Assembly (NCBI GenBank): GCA_050694055.1
Contig: JBOGWX010000070.1
Location: 1 to 41,787 of the forward strand
DNA: 41,787 nucleotides
Origin: WHSV01 sp050694055
Lineage (GTDB): Bacteria; Actinomycetota; CADDZG01; WHSQ01
Direction of reading: 5' to 3'
In this document: in pieces, positions 1-7,458 of the stretch
Position numbering within the stretch: the first letter of the stretch is position 1
Layout: every line of letters starts with the position of its first letter
Notes under the pieces: model-generated
The model's database searches: none
Told to the model about the DNA's origin: nothing
What the model saw: only the letters and a program-made list of their open reading frames with translations
Made by a program: the position numbers and the translations under genes

Positions 1-327
1 ATCCTCGAGCGCGCACGCGTTCTCGACGAGCTGGCGCCCGGAGGTGGCCTCGGACTGGTCGAAGAAGATCATCGCCGCCCCGAGACGGTCGGCCTTCTCG
101 CCACCCCCTGGGATCGCGGCCGACAGAAGGGCGCGGGGGAGCGGCAGCAGAAGTCCGGCGCCGTCTCCGGTGAGCGCGTCGGCGGCGACGGCCCCGCGGT
201 GCTTGACCCGGCACAGAGCCTCGACGGCGAGTTCCACGATGGCGTGCGACGGCCGGCCCTGAGCGTCGGCGACGAAGCCGATCCCACAGGCGTCTCGCTC
301 CCCTTCGTACGGATGTCTGCGTTCCAT
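1..327 (-). CDS. gltB: Glutamate synthase large subunit, N-terminal fragment (cut by window edge)
   Basis: The minus strand reads open from an ATG at 327 to the window edge (109 codons), so only the N-terminus is present. It carries the class II glutamine amidotransferase start: DACGIGF near residues 12-18, with Cys14 as the expected catalytic N-terminal nucleophile after propeptide removal, then HRGAVAADALTGDGAG, a hallmark of GltB. GltB takes ammonia from glutamine and, with 2-oxoglutarate, makes glutamate. The ATG leaves a 13-residue propeptide, which is short but plausible. The gene is divergent from the iron transporter operon and has its own promoter and a hairpin in its leader. The synthase and FMN domains lie outside the window. 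Confidence 0.88.
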   Translation of the reverse strand, partial: MERRHPYEGERDACGIGFVADAQGRPSHAIVELAVEALCRVKHRGAVAADALTGDGAGLLLPLPRALLSAAIPGGGEKADRLGAAMIFFDQSEATSGRQLVENACALED

Positions 328-346
328 AACCCATCCCCGAGTCGGG

Positions 347-371
347 CCGGGGCACAAAAAAAGCGCCCCGG
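347..371 (-). promoter_or_regulatory. Hairpin in the gltB leader with an oligo-U loop
   Basis: CCGGGGC (347-353) and GCCCCGG (365-371) form a 7-bp GC stem about 20 nt upstream of the gltB ATG. Read on the gltB strand, the loop contains seven consecutive U residues. A run of U inside the loop rather than after the stem is not a normal terminator. It could be a leader element affecting gltB translation. Function is inferred only. Confidence 0.45.
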
Positions 372-407
372 ACGATTGCGGGAGCGCCGTTGCTCGGTGA
401 AGCCAGA

Positions 408-436
408 ACCGTATCCCGTCCGGCGGCCTGGTTCAA
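408..436 (-). promoter_or_regulatory. Predicted gltB promoter
   Basis: On the minus strand TTGAAC (436-431) and TACGGT (413-408) are separated by exactly 17 nt. They would start transcription about 75 nt upstream of the gltB ATG. This is a good match to a housekeeping-sigma promoter, seen by eye only. Confidence 0.5.
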
Positions 437-483
437 CGAACGACCTCGGCACGGCGCCCGAACCACTGCCGCCTACGGGCTGC

Positions 484-513
484 TTGACAGACTTAGTTAG
501 GGAACCCTAACCT
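484..513 (+). promoter_or_regulatory. Predicted promoter of the iron transporter operon
   Basis: A perfect -35 TTGACA (484-489) is followed after 18 nt by TAACCT (508-513), which is a weak -10. The DtxR-like box at 497-515 covers the spacer and the -10, the usual arrangement for repression by a metal-loaded regulator. Confidence 0.5.
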
Positions 514-515
514 CC
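497..515 (+). promoter_or_regulatory. DtxR/IdeR-like iron box
   Basis: The 19 bases match the IdeR/DtxR consensus TTAGGTTAGSCTAACCTAA at 14 positions; the mismatches are at 6, 7, 9, 18 and 19. The site also contains a perfect inverted repeat, GTTAGGG-AA-CCCTAAC (496-511). It sits over the -10 of a ferric-iron transporter operon, and a DtxR-family regulator is encoded about 7 kb downstream. Binding is inferred. Confidence 0.6.
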
Positions 516-568
516 ATACTGCCTAATGCAAGAAGTTCGGCCTACCGAATAGACTGAGGAGGACGGTC

Positions 569-1624
569 ATCGACATCACGAGAATACGACGGACGACCCT
601 CGCGCTCGCGCTGCCGGCCGTCATGCTCCTCGCCGCAGCTTGCGGCGGGGACGAGGACGGCACCGGGGGAGCAGGCGAGGGGGCCGAGGACACCGACGTC
701 ACGCTCACGGTCTACTCGGGCCGGGAAGAGGAGTTCGTGGGAGCACTGCTCGATCAGTTCCAATCCGACGAGGGCATCGAACTCGACGTGCGCTACGGCG
801 ACTCCGCCGAGCTCGCCGCTCAGATCCTCGAAGAGGGAGACGCCTCTCCCGCCGACGTCTTTCTGTCCCAAGACGCCGGCTCGTTGGGAGCGGTCGCCGC
901 GGCTGGATCCTTCGTCGAGCTCGACGACGCCATCCTCGAACGCATAGACGAACGCTTCCGCTCTCCCGAGGGACTGTGGGCCGGGACGTCGGGGCGAGCG
1001 CGCGTCGCCGCGTACAACACCGACGCCCTCTCCGAGGACGACCTGCCCGACAGCATCGAGGCATTCACCGCCCCCGAGTGGAAGGGTCGCATCGGCTTCC
1101 CTCCCACGAACGGCTCGTTTCAGGCCTTTGTTGCGGCGATGATCGGGACGCAGGGCGAAGACGGGGCGCGTAGCTTCCTCGAGGGCCTCGTCGCCAACGA
1201 CCCGCAGCTCTACGAGGACAATTCCTCGACCGTGCGCGCCGTCGCGTCGGGTGAGATCGAGGTTGGATTCGTGAACCACTACTACCTCTACGAAGTCTCG
1301 GCCGAGGACGGCGAGATCCCCGTCGCAAACCACTTCTTCGAGGGCGGTGACGTCGGTGCTCTGGTCAACTCCGCCGGCGTGGGTGTCATGGCCACCTCGG
1401 ACGCACCGGAGCAGAGCGAGACCCTGGTCGATTATCTGACCGATGAGCCCGGGCAGACCTATTTCGCCGACGAGACCTTCGAGTACCCGGTCGTCCCCAC
1501 CTACGAGCCCCAGGAGGATCTCGTTCCCCTCGAGGAGATCGAGGCTCCCGATATCGACCTGTCGGACCTGGGGGCCACGATCGAGCCGGCACTGGACCTG
1601 CTCGCCGAAGTTGGACTCCTCTAG
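569..1624 (+). CDS. fbpA: Ferric-iron ABC transporter substrate-binding lipoprotein (FbpA/FutA type)
   Basis: This is a periplasmic-binding protein of the Fe3+ family. The reading begins with a lipoprotein signal (RIRRTTLALALPAVMLLAAAC) cleaved before the Cys of the LAAAC lipobox. A tyrosine pair in the motif NHYYLYE (tyrosine codons 1280-1285) matches the Fe3+-coordinating Tyr-Tyr of FbpA. The first ATG (623) would remove the positive n-region and half the hydrophobic core. The better start is ATC at 569, six bases after a perfect AGGAGG (557-562); no ATG, GTG or TTG lies between the ribosome site and 623 in this frame. That implies a non-canonical start or a base error. About 351 residues. 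Permease and ATPase genes follow, and a DtxR-like box precedes. Confidence 0.85.
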   Translation: MDITRIRRTTLALALPAVMLLAAACGGDEDGTGGAGEGAEDTDVTLTVYSGREEEFVGALLDQFQSDEGIELDVRYGDSAELAAQILEEGDASPADVFLSQDAGSLGAVAAAGSFVELDDAILERIDERFRSPEGLWAGTSGRARVAAYNTDALSEDDLPDSIEAFTAPEWKGRIGFPPTNGSFQAFVAAMIGTQGEDGARSFLEGLVANDPQLYEDNSSTVRAVASGEIEVGFVNHYYLYEVSAEDGEIPVANHFFEGGDVGALVNSAGVGVMATSDAPEQSETLVDYLTDEPGQTYFADETFEYPVVPTYEPQEDLVPLEEIEAPDIDLSDLGATIEPALDLLAEVGLL

Positions 1625-1719
1625 GCGCCGGCGAAGGAGTTCGAGAAGGAAACGGAGGAGGAGAAGGAATCGCTGAGCGTGCGCTGAGCGCGCCGAGGGC
1701 ATCGAACGGGGGCCGGTGG

Positions 1720-3330
1720 TTGAGCGGTCTGCGCTTCGGCGCGCGCGTGTCACCGCGCGCCGGCCTTGTCGCCCTGGCGCTTGCGGTCTCCGCGCTCATG
1801 CTGCTTCCCATCGTCTATCTCGCGCTGCGCGCAGGGGAAGCCGACGCATCGAGCTGGGACCTCATTCTCAGGAGCCGTACCGTGTGGCTCGCGCTGCGAA
1901 GCATCGGACTGGTGGTGGCGGTGACCCTGTCGACGCTGCTGATCGGCGTGCCGCTGGCGTGGCTGACGACCCGCACCGATCTGCCGCTGCGCCGGTTGTG
2001 GGCCGTGGTCGTCGCGTTGCCTCTGGTCATCCCGAGCTACGTGGGCGCGCTCGCGCTGATGGCCTCGCTCGGACCCAGAGGCATGATTCAAGGCCGGCTC
2101 GAGTCGTGGTTCGGCATCGAGAGACTCCCCGACATCGGCGGCTTCCCCGGGGCCTTCATCGCGCTGACCCTGTTCACCTATCCCTACGTCTATCTGCTGG
2201 TCGCCTCCGGTATCAAGGGCCTCGATCCGAGCCTCGAGGAGGCCGCCCGGAACCTCGGCCGCACGCCGGCCCAGACCTTCAAGGAGGTCACCCTTCCGCT
2301 GCTGCGGCCGTCCATCGCCGCAGGCGGGCTGCTGGTGGCGCTGTACACGCTGCACGATTTCGGGGCGGTCTCACTGATGCGCTACCAAGCCTTCACACAG
2401 GCCATCTACCTCCAGTACAAGGGCGCGTTCGACCGAACCCCCGCTGCGATCCTCTCGCTGATGCTCGTGGCCCTGGCGGTCGTCGCGCTGTGGGCGGAGC
2501 GACGCGCGCGCGGGCGCGCTCGCTATTACCGTTCCGACTCGGGCTCCAAGCGGCCCCTCGCCCCGTTGCACCTCGGTCGCTGGAAGTGGCCCGCGCTCGC
2601 GTTCTGCTCGGCGGTGACCCTGGCCGCGTTCGTCGTTCCCGTCGGCGTGCTCGGCTTCTGGCTGGTGCGCGGCGGAGGGGACGCCGCGGTGATCGCCGAG
2701 ACCGTCACGGCCGTCGGCGGTTCGGTGTCCGCCTCCGCGCTCGCCGGGGGCCTCGCCGTGCTTGCAGCCCTGCCCGTCGCGCTGATCGCAGCGCGCTACC
2801 CGGGGCGATTGACGTCGTTCACCGAGAAGATGTCGTACTCGGGTTACTCGCTTCCCGGTATCGTCGTCGCGCTTGCGTTCGTGTTCTTCGCGGCCAACTT
2901 CACTCCTGCGATCTATCAGACACTTCCGCTCGTAGTCATCGCTTACGTCGTTCTGTTTCTGCCGCAGGCGAGCGAGCCGTTGAAGGCGTCGCTGCTGCAG
3001 GTTGGTCCCCGCATCGAAGAGGCCGGTCGCGCTCTCGGTAAGAATCGAGCGAGGGTGTTCGCGGCGCTGGTGGTCCCCCTCATCTGGCGGGGGGCGTTGA
3101 CCGGCTTCGCCCTCGTCTTCTTGACCGCGATGAAGGAGCTTCCGGCAACCCTGCTCCTGCGACCGACGGGTTTCGAGACTCTTGCCACACGGGTGTGGAC
3201 GAGCGCGTCGGTGGGTCTGTTCGCCAAGGCGGCGCTTCCCGCGCTCGTCTTGATCCTCGTATGTTCGATCCCTCTGTACGTTCTTGCTCGTCGAGTCGAG
3301 GTAGAGAAGGTCGAGGTGAGGTCTGATTAG
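1720..3330 (+). CDS. fbpB: Ferric-iron ABC transporter permease, fused two-domain type (FbpB)
   Basis: This 536-residue membrane protein consists of two tandem permease halves, as in FbpB/SfuB-type iron transporters. Each half carries an EAA loop for contact with the ATPase: EEAARNLG near residues 173-180 and EEAGRALG near 431-438. Multiple hydrophobic segments span the rest, with a charged linker near residues 255-285. The best start is TTG at 1720; the upstream G-rich stretch is only a weak ribosome site. It lies 95 nt after the binding-protein gene and one base before the ATPase gene, so the three are almost certainly one operon moving Fe3+ into the cytoplasm. Confidence 0.88.
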   Translation: MSGLRFGARVSPRAGLVALALAVSALMLLPIVYLALRAGEADASSWDLILRSRTVWLALRSIGLVVAVTLSTLLIGVPLAWLTTRTDLPLRRLWAVVVALPLVIPSYVGALALMASLGPRGMIQGRLESWFGIERLPDIGGFPGAFIALTLFTYPYVYLLVASGIKGLDPSLEEAARNLGRTPAQTFKEVTLPLLRPSIAAGGLLVALYTLHDFGAVSLMRYQAFTQAIYLQYKGAFDRTPAAILSLMLVALAVVALWAERRARGRARYYRSDSGSKRPLAPLHLGRWKWPALAFCSAVTLAAFVVPVGVLGFWLVRGGGDAAVIAETVTAVGGSVSASALAGGLAVLAALPVALIAARYPGRLTSFTEKMSYSGYSLPGIVVALAFVFFAANFTPAIYQTLPLVVIAYVVLFLPQASEPLKASLLQVGPRIEEAGRALGKNRARVFAALVVPLIWRGALTGFALVFLTAMKELPATLLLRPTGFETLATRVWTSASVGLFAKAALPALVLILVCSIPLYVLARRVEVEKVEVRSD

Positions 3331-3331
3331 G

Positions 3332-4426
3332 TTGCCCGGGGCAGATCAGCTCGCTCTCCGGTGTGAGCACGTCGGCAAGTCGTTCGGGAGCACCGTCGCC
3401 GTCGATGGGTTCGGCTTGCCTCTACGCGAGGGAGTTCTACTTGCCCTCTTGGGGCCGAGTGGTTGCGGCAAGACGACCGCGCTTCGCATCATGGCCGGCC
3501 TCGAGCGCGCCGACGACGGTGACGTCTGGGTGGGTGACCGGCAAGTGCAGGGTCGCGGCATATTCGTTGCGCCCGAGAAGCGACGTATCGGAATGGTGTT
3601 CCAGGATTGGGCCCTGTTCCCCCATCTGGATGTCTGGCACAACGTGGCCTTCGGGCTGCCGCGCCACGAGCGTTCGCGCGTTCACGAGGTCCTCGGCATG
3701 GTGCGACTCGAGCGTCACGCCGAGCGCATGCCCCATGAGCTGTCGGGCGGCCAGCAACAGCGCGTGGCCCTCGCTCGCGCCCTGGCCCCGTCGCCTCGGG
3801 TGATCCTCCTCGACGAGCCGTTCTCGAACCTGGACGCCACACTCCGGGCGAAGGTCAGGGCGGAGGTGGCCGAGCTCCTGCGAACGGCGGGAGCCACCGC
3901 GATCTTCGTGACGCACGACCAGGAGGAGGCGTTGTCCATCGCCGACGAGGTGGCGGTCATGGCCGAAGGCCGGGTGCTGCAGCTCGGTGCGCCGCACGAG
4001 GTTTACGGAGCACCGCGCACGCGCGAGGTCGCCGGGATGATCGGCTCGGGCAACTTCTTCTCGGGGCGGGTCGAAGGGGGCCGTATCGGCACGCCTCTGG
4101 GGGTCGTCCCCGCTCCCGGCTTAGCCGACGGACCGGTCGACGTGCTCGTCAGACCGGAGTCGCTCCAGTTGCGCCGCAGCGCAGACGGAGGAGCGAGGGT
4201 CGTGCACGCGGAGTTCTACGGCCACGACCAACTCGTGCAGGCGCGTCTCGACGATGGGACCATGATCGATGTCCGCCTGCTCGGAGCGCGGCCCGATCTC
4301 GCGCTCGGGGTTCAGGTCCGTGTGGAGCTTACCGGTCCCGTGCAGTTCTTCGGCAAGGACGGAGCGGTGTCGCCGTTGTGCGGGATCAGCGTCCTGTCGA
4401 ACGGCAAGCTCGCCTCGAGTCGATGA
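3332..4426 (+). CDS. fbpC: Ferric-iron ABC transporter ATP-binding protein (FbpC)
   Basis: A 364-residue ATPase with all nucleotide-binding motifs in order: Walker A GPSGCGKT (41-48), Q-loop VFQD (about 89-92), signature LSGGQ (137-141), Walker B VILLDE (157-162) and switch His in VTHDQ (about 195). A C-terminal extension of about 120 residues resembles the regulatory TOBE region of CUT1/Fe3+ ATPases. TTG at 3332 is the start, one base after the permease stop, with AGGTGAGG in the permease tail as ribosome site, so translation is probably coupled. It powers the import step of the FbpABC system. An ion specificity other than iron is possible but less likely given the binding protein. Confidence 0.88.
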   Translation: MPGADQLALRCEHVGKSFGSTVAVDGFGLPLREGVLLALLGPSGCGKTTALRIMAGLERADDGDVWVGDRQVQGRGIFVAPEKRRIGMVFQDWALFPHLDVWHNVAFGLPRHERSRVHEVLGMVRLERHAERMPHELSGGQQQRVALARALAPSPRVILLDEPFSNLDATLRAKVRAEVAELLRTAGATAIFVTHDQEEALSIADEVAVMAEGRVLQLGAPHEVYGAPRTREVAGMIGSGNFFSGRVEGGRIGTPLGVVPAPGLADGPVDVLVRPESLQLRRSADGGARVVHAEFYGHDQLVQARLDDGTMIDVRLLGARPDLALGVQVRVELTGPVQFFGKDGAVSPLCGISVLSNGKLASSR

Positions 4427-4497
4427 CACACCAACACTTCGGCCACCCGACTGCTCGTGCTGAACGAATCCCAAGCCGCGTCGTTCGTCGCGCAGGA

Positions 4498-4526
4498 CAG
4501 ACAAAGCGCGCCCGGCTCGTTACGCT
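4498..4526 (+). promoter_or_regulatory. Predicted ferritin promoter
   Basis: CAGACA (4498-4503) and TACGCT (4521-4526) are separated by 17 nt and lie about 35 nt upstream of the ferritin start. Match quality is moderate. CCTAAC occurs twice (4542-4547 and 4556-4561) in the leader around the ribosome site. Confidence 0.4.
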
Positions 4527-4561
4527 GACGACATCCAACGCCCTAACCCGGAGGTCCTAAC

Positions 4562-5062
4562 TTGCTGTCTCCCCGCGTCCTACAGGCCATGAACGACCAG
4601 CTCCAGGTCGAGCTCCAGAGCGCGTACGTTTACCTCGGCATGGCCGCGTACTGCGAGACGGTCAGCCTCGGCGGGTTCGCGCGGTGGCTGCACAAGCAGG
4701 CCGAGGAGGAGTACGACCACGCCATGCGCTTCTACACCTTCATCAACGACCGCCAGGGAAAGGTCGAGCTGAAGACGCTCGATGCTCCCCCGAACGAGTA
4801 CTCGTCTGCGCTAACGGTGTTCGAGACGGCTCTCGAGAACGAGCGCAGCGTGACCGCTGCGATCAACAAGCTCTATCAGCTGGTCAACGACGAGAAGGAC
4901 TTCGCATCTCAGGCGTGGCTGGACTGGTTCGCGACCGAACAGGTCGAAGAGGAGAAGACCGTCAGTCTCATCGTCGATCAGTTGAAGATGATCGGAGACC
5001 GCGGCGAGGCTCTGTTCATACTCGACAAAGAGATGGCGTCGCGCCCTCCGACGCAACTATAG
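4562..5062 (+). CDS. ftn: Ferritin (non-haem, FtnA type)
   Basis: A 166-residue four-helix ferritin that oxidises Fe2+ and stores it as a mineral core inside a 24-mer shell. The ferroxidase residues appear at the same numbers as in E. coli FtnA: Glu17, Glu50, His53, Glu94, Glu126/Gln127 and Glu130. No haem-ligand Met typical of bacterioferritin is apparent. The start is TTG at 4562, seven bases after GGAGG (4550-4554). It follows the iron transporter ATPase by 135 nt with its own likely promoter. Uptake and storage genes are thus adjacent, and control by the same metalloregulator is plausible. Confidence 0.93.
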   Translation: MLSPRVLQAMNDQLQVELQSAYVYLGMAAYCETVSLGGFARWLHKQAEEEYDHAMRFYTFINDRQGKVELKTLDAPPNEYSSALTVFETALENERSVTAAINKLYQLVNDEKDFASQAWLDWFATEQVEEEKTVSLIVDQLKMIGDRGEALFILDKEMASRPPTQL

Positions 5063-5364
5063 ATTCAGCTTTCTCCTCACTCAGGGCTCCTGTGTGCGAC
5101 CCTCAGTGCGCAGTAACCCCCGCGGCCAGGTCTTTGCCCGGCTGAAAAGAGGCATCGAAGGGGGGCGATTGGGTTGCTGGGCGCCGTTTTCGTGCTCCGA
5201 GCCTCGAAAAATGAGGTCTCCCGACACCTTTCCTGTCTGGCTACCGCTGACCGGTTGCCAGAGAGCAAACGTGCTCAAGCGGGCGCAACCAACCCGGGTG
5301 GCAACCCAATTCCCCGTTGGTGCCCGGGTTAGCTCCCGTGCGCAGCTCGAGAGGTACTCGACGG
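5063..5364. other. Convergent spacer after ferritin, no credible gene
   Basis: This 302-nt gap lies between two genes that end towards each other. Open frames here are short and have no ribosome site or recognisable protein character. Its notable content is a set of complementary GGTTGC and GCAACC blocks (5171-5177, 5253-5259, 5285-5290, 5300-5306) and two nested hairpins (see 5253-5330). A small CCTC/GAGG hairpin lies near 5200-5217. Confidence 0.5.
5253..5330. ncRNA. Candidate structured RNA or bidirectional terminator
   Basis: Hairpin A: GGTTGC (5253-5258) pairs with GCAACC (5285-5290) and encloses GAGCA-AACG-TGCTC (5263-5276), a 5-bp stem with a four-base loop. Hairpin B: AACCCGGG (5291-5298) pairs with CCCGGGTT (5323-5330) and encloses CAAC/GTTG (5302-5305, 5316-5319). 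An alternative 7-bp pairing GGTTGCC/GGCAACC (5253-5259 with 5300-5306) excludes both, so two folds compete. No U tract follows on either strand. It could be a terminator for both flanking transcripts or an independent RNA. I do not recognise a known family. Confidence 0.4.
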
Positions 5365-6213
5365 CTACGACAACGGCGTGAGCACCGATTCCGCCTCGGC
5401 CCCCATCTCCGACGCGACGCGCTGGCAGAGTTGGGTGAAGCCTCTCGGCGAGGTGCCCGCGTGCGCCGTCACCAGCATGCCCAGCGCCCCGTCGCTGCCG
5501 AGAGGAACGACGCAGCGCGCCACGAGGCCGTCCTCGAAGCCGAGGGGACGGTAAGGGAACGCGCTCGTGCTCAGGTCCTGCTCCACCAACATGCCCTCTG
5601 CGACCGCGCTTGCTAGAGGCAAGAGAGCGGCGATGATCTCGTCTTCGGTCGCCGGCGGACGCCATCCCTCGTCGGCGACGAACAGCCTCACGGGAGGGCC
5701 GCTGAGCAAGAGGGCGGCGAACTCGCACGACAGCGCCCGTGCCGCGTGGGCCGCGATCGCGCGCGCTGCCTCGTCCACCGAGCCGCGCGACACCGACGCG
5801 ATCGATTCCACCGCTTGTCGCACCTCGAGCTCGTCCGCATCCCTCTTGGCCTGCGGAACGTCGCGCTTAGGAGAGAGAGCTTCCGATGCTACGGAGCGGA
5901 GGTCGTCGTCGGCTAACGAAGTGACTCCCTCACCGGAGACGACGACGAGCGAGCCCTCGTGCTCGACCGCAGCGATCTCGCTCGTCCAGTAAGGGCCGAA
6001 CGCGCGGAAGGGCACACCCGAGACCCTGCGCGCGAGGCCTGAGTCGATCGCCTGATACAGCAGGGGCTCGTTCTCGGGGTCGGCCGACACGTTGCCCGCC
6101 CATCCCTCACCGCGTCCGTGCCCGCCAACGTTGAAGAGCCGGTCGCCGTCGATGCGCTCGAGGACGAAGAGGTCCTGAGCTCCGGCCCTCTCGGCGCTCG
6201 CCGCCCAGCTCAT
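5365..6213 (-). CDS. GAF-domain protein paired with a histidine kinase
   Basis: A 282-residue soluble protein. The C-terminal half (about 125-275) has the pattern of a GAF sensory domain: a helix rich in Ala and Glu, then ALLLSG, RLFVADEGW, and VVPLGSDGALGMLVTAH. The N-terminal part also looks like a divergent GAF or PAS-like fold (LFVLERIDGDRLFNVGG, SLVVVSGEG). No catalytic or DNA-binding motif is seen. The ATG at 6213 overlaps the stop of the upstream kinase gene (shared ATGA), so the two are translationally coupled and probably act together. It may sense a small ligand or act as an adaptor for the kinase. Identification beyond GAF is inference. Confidence 0.6.
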   Translation of the reverse strand: MSWAASAERAGAQDLFVLERIDGDRLFNVGGHGRGEGWAGNVSADPENEPLLYQAIDSGLARRVSGVPFRAFGPYWTSEIAAVEHEGSLVVVSGEGVTSLADDDLRSVASEALSPKRDVPQAKRDADELEVRQAVESIASVSRGSVDEAARAIAAHAARALSCEFAALLLSGPPVRLFVADEGWRPPATEDEIIAALLPLASAVAEGMLVEQDLSTSAFPYRPLGFEDGLVARCVVPLGSDGALGMLVTAHAGTSPRGFTQLCQRVASEMGAEAESVLTPLS

Positions 6214-7376
6214 GAATCGCCCTCCAGGCTCGGGACGTAGACGGAAAAGCGAGTCCAGCCCGAGACGCGCGAGTAGTCGATGCGGCCTCGAAGGTCCTCG
6301 ACCAAGCGACGAGCCGAATGCAGCCCCAGGCCGGTTCCGTCGGCGCGCGACGGGTCGGTTGCATAAGCCCCGAAGAGACGGGGAAGCACGTTGGGATCCA
6401 CCCCATTGCCGCTGTCCGCCACCGTGATCGTGGCGCCTGCACCCTGAGGCGCAACGATGAGATGAACCGAGGTTTCGTGCGGCGCGTACCTCAGCGCGTT
6501 GTCAAGCAGATTCAGCAGCGCACGCTCGAGTCTGTCCGTATCGGTGGTGACGGCGATCTCGGGGGCTTCGACGATGACCTTGCCGGGTCGCCCGGCGGTG
6601 CCGGCCGCGGCAACCCGCTCGACCACCTCGTCCAGTGCCACGCGCCGGGGCTGAAGCGGGGTGTTGGGGCCGAAGCTGTCTTTGAGGAACGCCTCGGAGA
6701 TCATTCGCTCGAGCCTCTCGGACTGTCGCACCACGCAGTCCAGGAAGTAAGCACGTTCCTCCGGAGTGAGTTGCTCGTGGCGGGTCTCAAGCGTTCTCGC
6801 GCAGCCTGCGATCGCGGTCAAGGGAGACCGGAGATCGTGTTGCATCGTCGCCGCCAGTAGGAAGCGCTCTTGACCGAGGTCGTGCAGTTGATTGCGGAGC
6901 AGGCCGAGCTCGCGCTCCTGCACGATGAGGTGCGCGAGGAGCGCGATGGGGGCCGCGGTCGAGCGCAGTTCCCGCGCGTCCACCTCGGTCGAACCAGCGG
7001 CGATCACGACGCAGATGGATGCATCGTCCAGCAGAGAGGTCAGCGCGGTGACGGAGTCGTAGGTCTGCCAGGGAACGTGCAGCGGAGTGTCGGGACCGGC
7101 ACGGGCGGTATCCAGCTCATCGGCGAAGTGCTTCACCATCTTCGTCGTGTGCGGCGAGGCCTTACCCGGCGGTCCCGCGGTAGCCGCATCGGGGCCGCCC
7201 GCGGCCAGCAGCTCCGCATCCTCGGCGGTAGGGGGCAGCAGGTAGACGGCCAGAAGGCGGGTCCCCAACCGGGGCGAGAAGCTCGCGAGGAGGCTGGCGA
7301 TGCCCGTCTGGGGCACGCGCACAGATCTGAGTGCAAGCGCGATGAGCTCGTCCGAGCCGCGCGCAACCTGCTCCAT
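6210..7376 (-). CDS. Soluble sensor histidine kinase
   Basis: About 388 residues. The H-box is MQHDLRSPLTAIAG, with phospho-acceptor His near residue 180. The ATPase domain has an N-box (NLLDNALRYAP, about 278-288), G1 (DSGNGVDPN) and G2 (GTGLGLH, about 350). The N-terminal 170 residues have no membrane helix and look like a divergent sensory domain, so this is a cytoplasmic kinase. I chose ATG 7376, which has GACAAT seven bases upstream; GTG 7400 in the same frame is the alternative. No response regulator lies nearby, so the partner is unknown. The next gene, coupled by ATGA, encodes a GAF protein. Confidence 0.85.
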   Translation of the reverse strand: MEQVARGSDELIALALRSVRVPQTGIASLLASFSPRLGTRLLAVYLLPPTAEDAELLAAGGPDAATAGPPGKASPHTTKMVKHFADELDTARAGPDTPLHVPWQTYDSVTALTSLLDDASICVVIAAGSTEVDARELRSTAAPIALLAHLIVQERELGLLRNQLHDLGQERFLLAATMQHDLRSPLTAIAGCARTLETRHEQLTPEERAYFLDCVVRQSERLERMISEAFLKDSFGPNTPLQPRRVALDEVVERVAAAGTAGRPGKVIVEAPEIAVTTDTDRLERALLNLLDNALRYAPHETSVHLIVAPQGAGATITVADSGNGVDPNVLPRLFGAYATDPSRADGTGLGLHSARRLVEDLRGRIDYSRVSGWTRFSVYVPSLEGDS

Positions 7377-7458
7377 GACACCTATTGTCGACGGATCCAC
7401 CTACAAAGTTGAGTTGCTCTGCTTGTGCAATGAGGTGCAGTAAACGAGTCTGATCCGG

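Noticed and set aside
44..510. Short frames on both strands at the left edge (72, 127 and 103 codons)
   Set aside because: They overlap the glutamate synthase N-terminus, which is recognisable in the minus-strand frame from 327, or its promoter region.
1716..3041. 441-codon frame shifted against the iron permease gene
   Set aside because: Arg-rich shadow. The adjacent frame encodes a permease with two EAA loops.
5094..5381. 95-codon plus-strand frame in the convergent spacer after ferritin
   Set aside because: It lacks a ribosome site, and the region is better explained by complementary hairpin blocks. The translation has no fold-like pattern.
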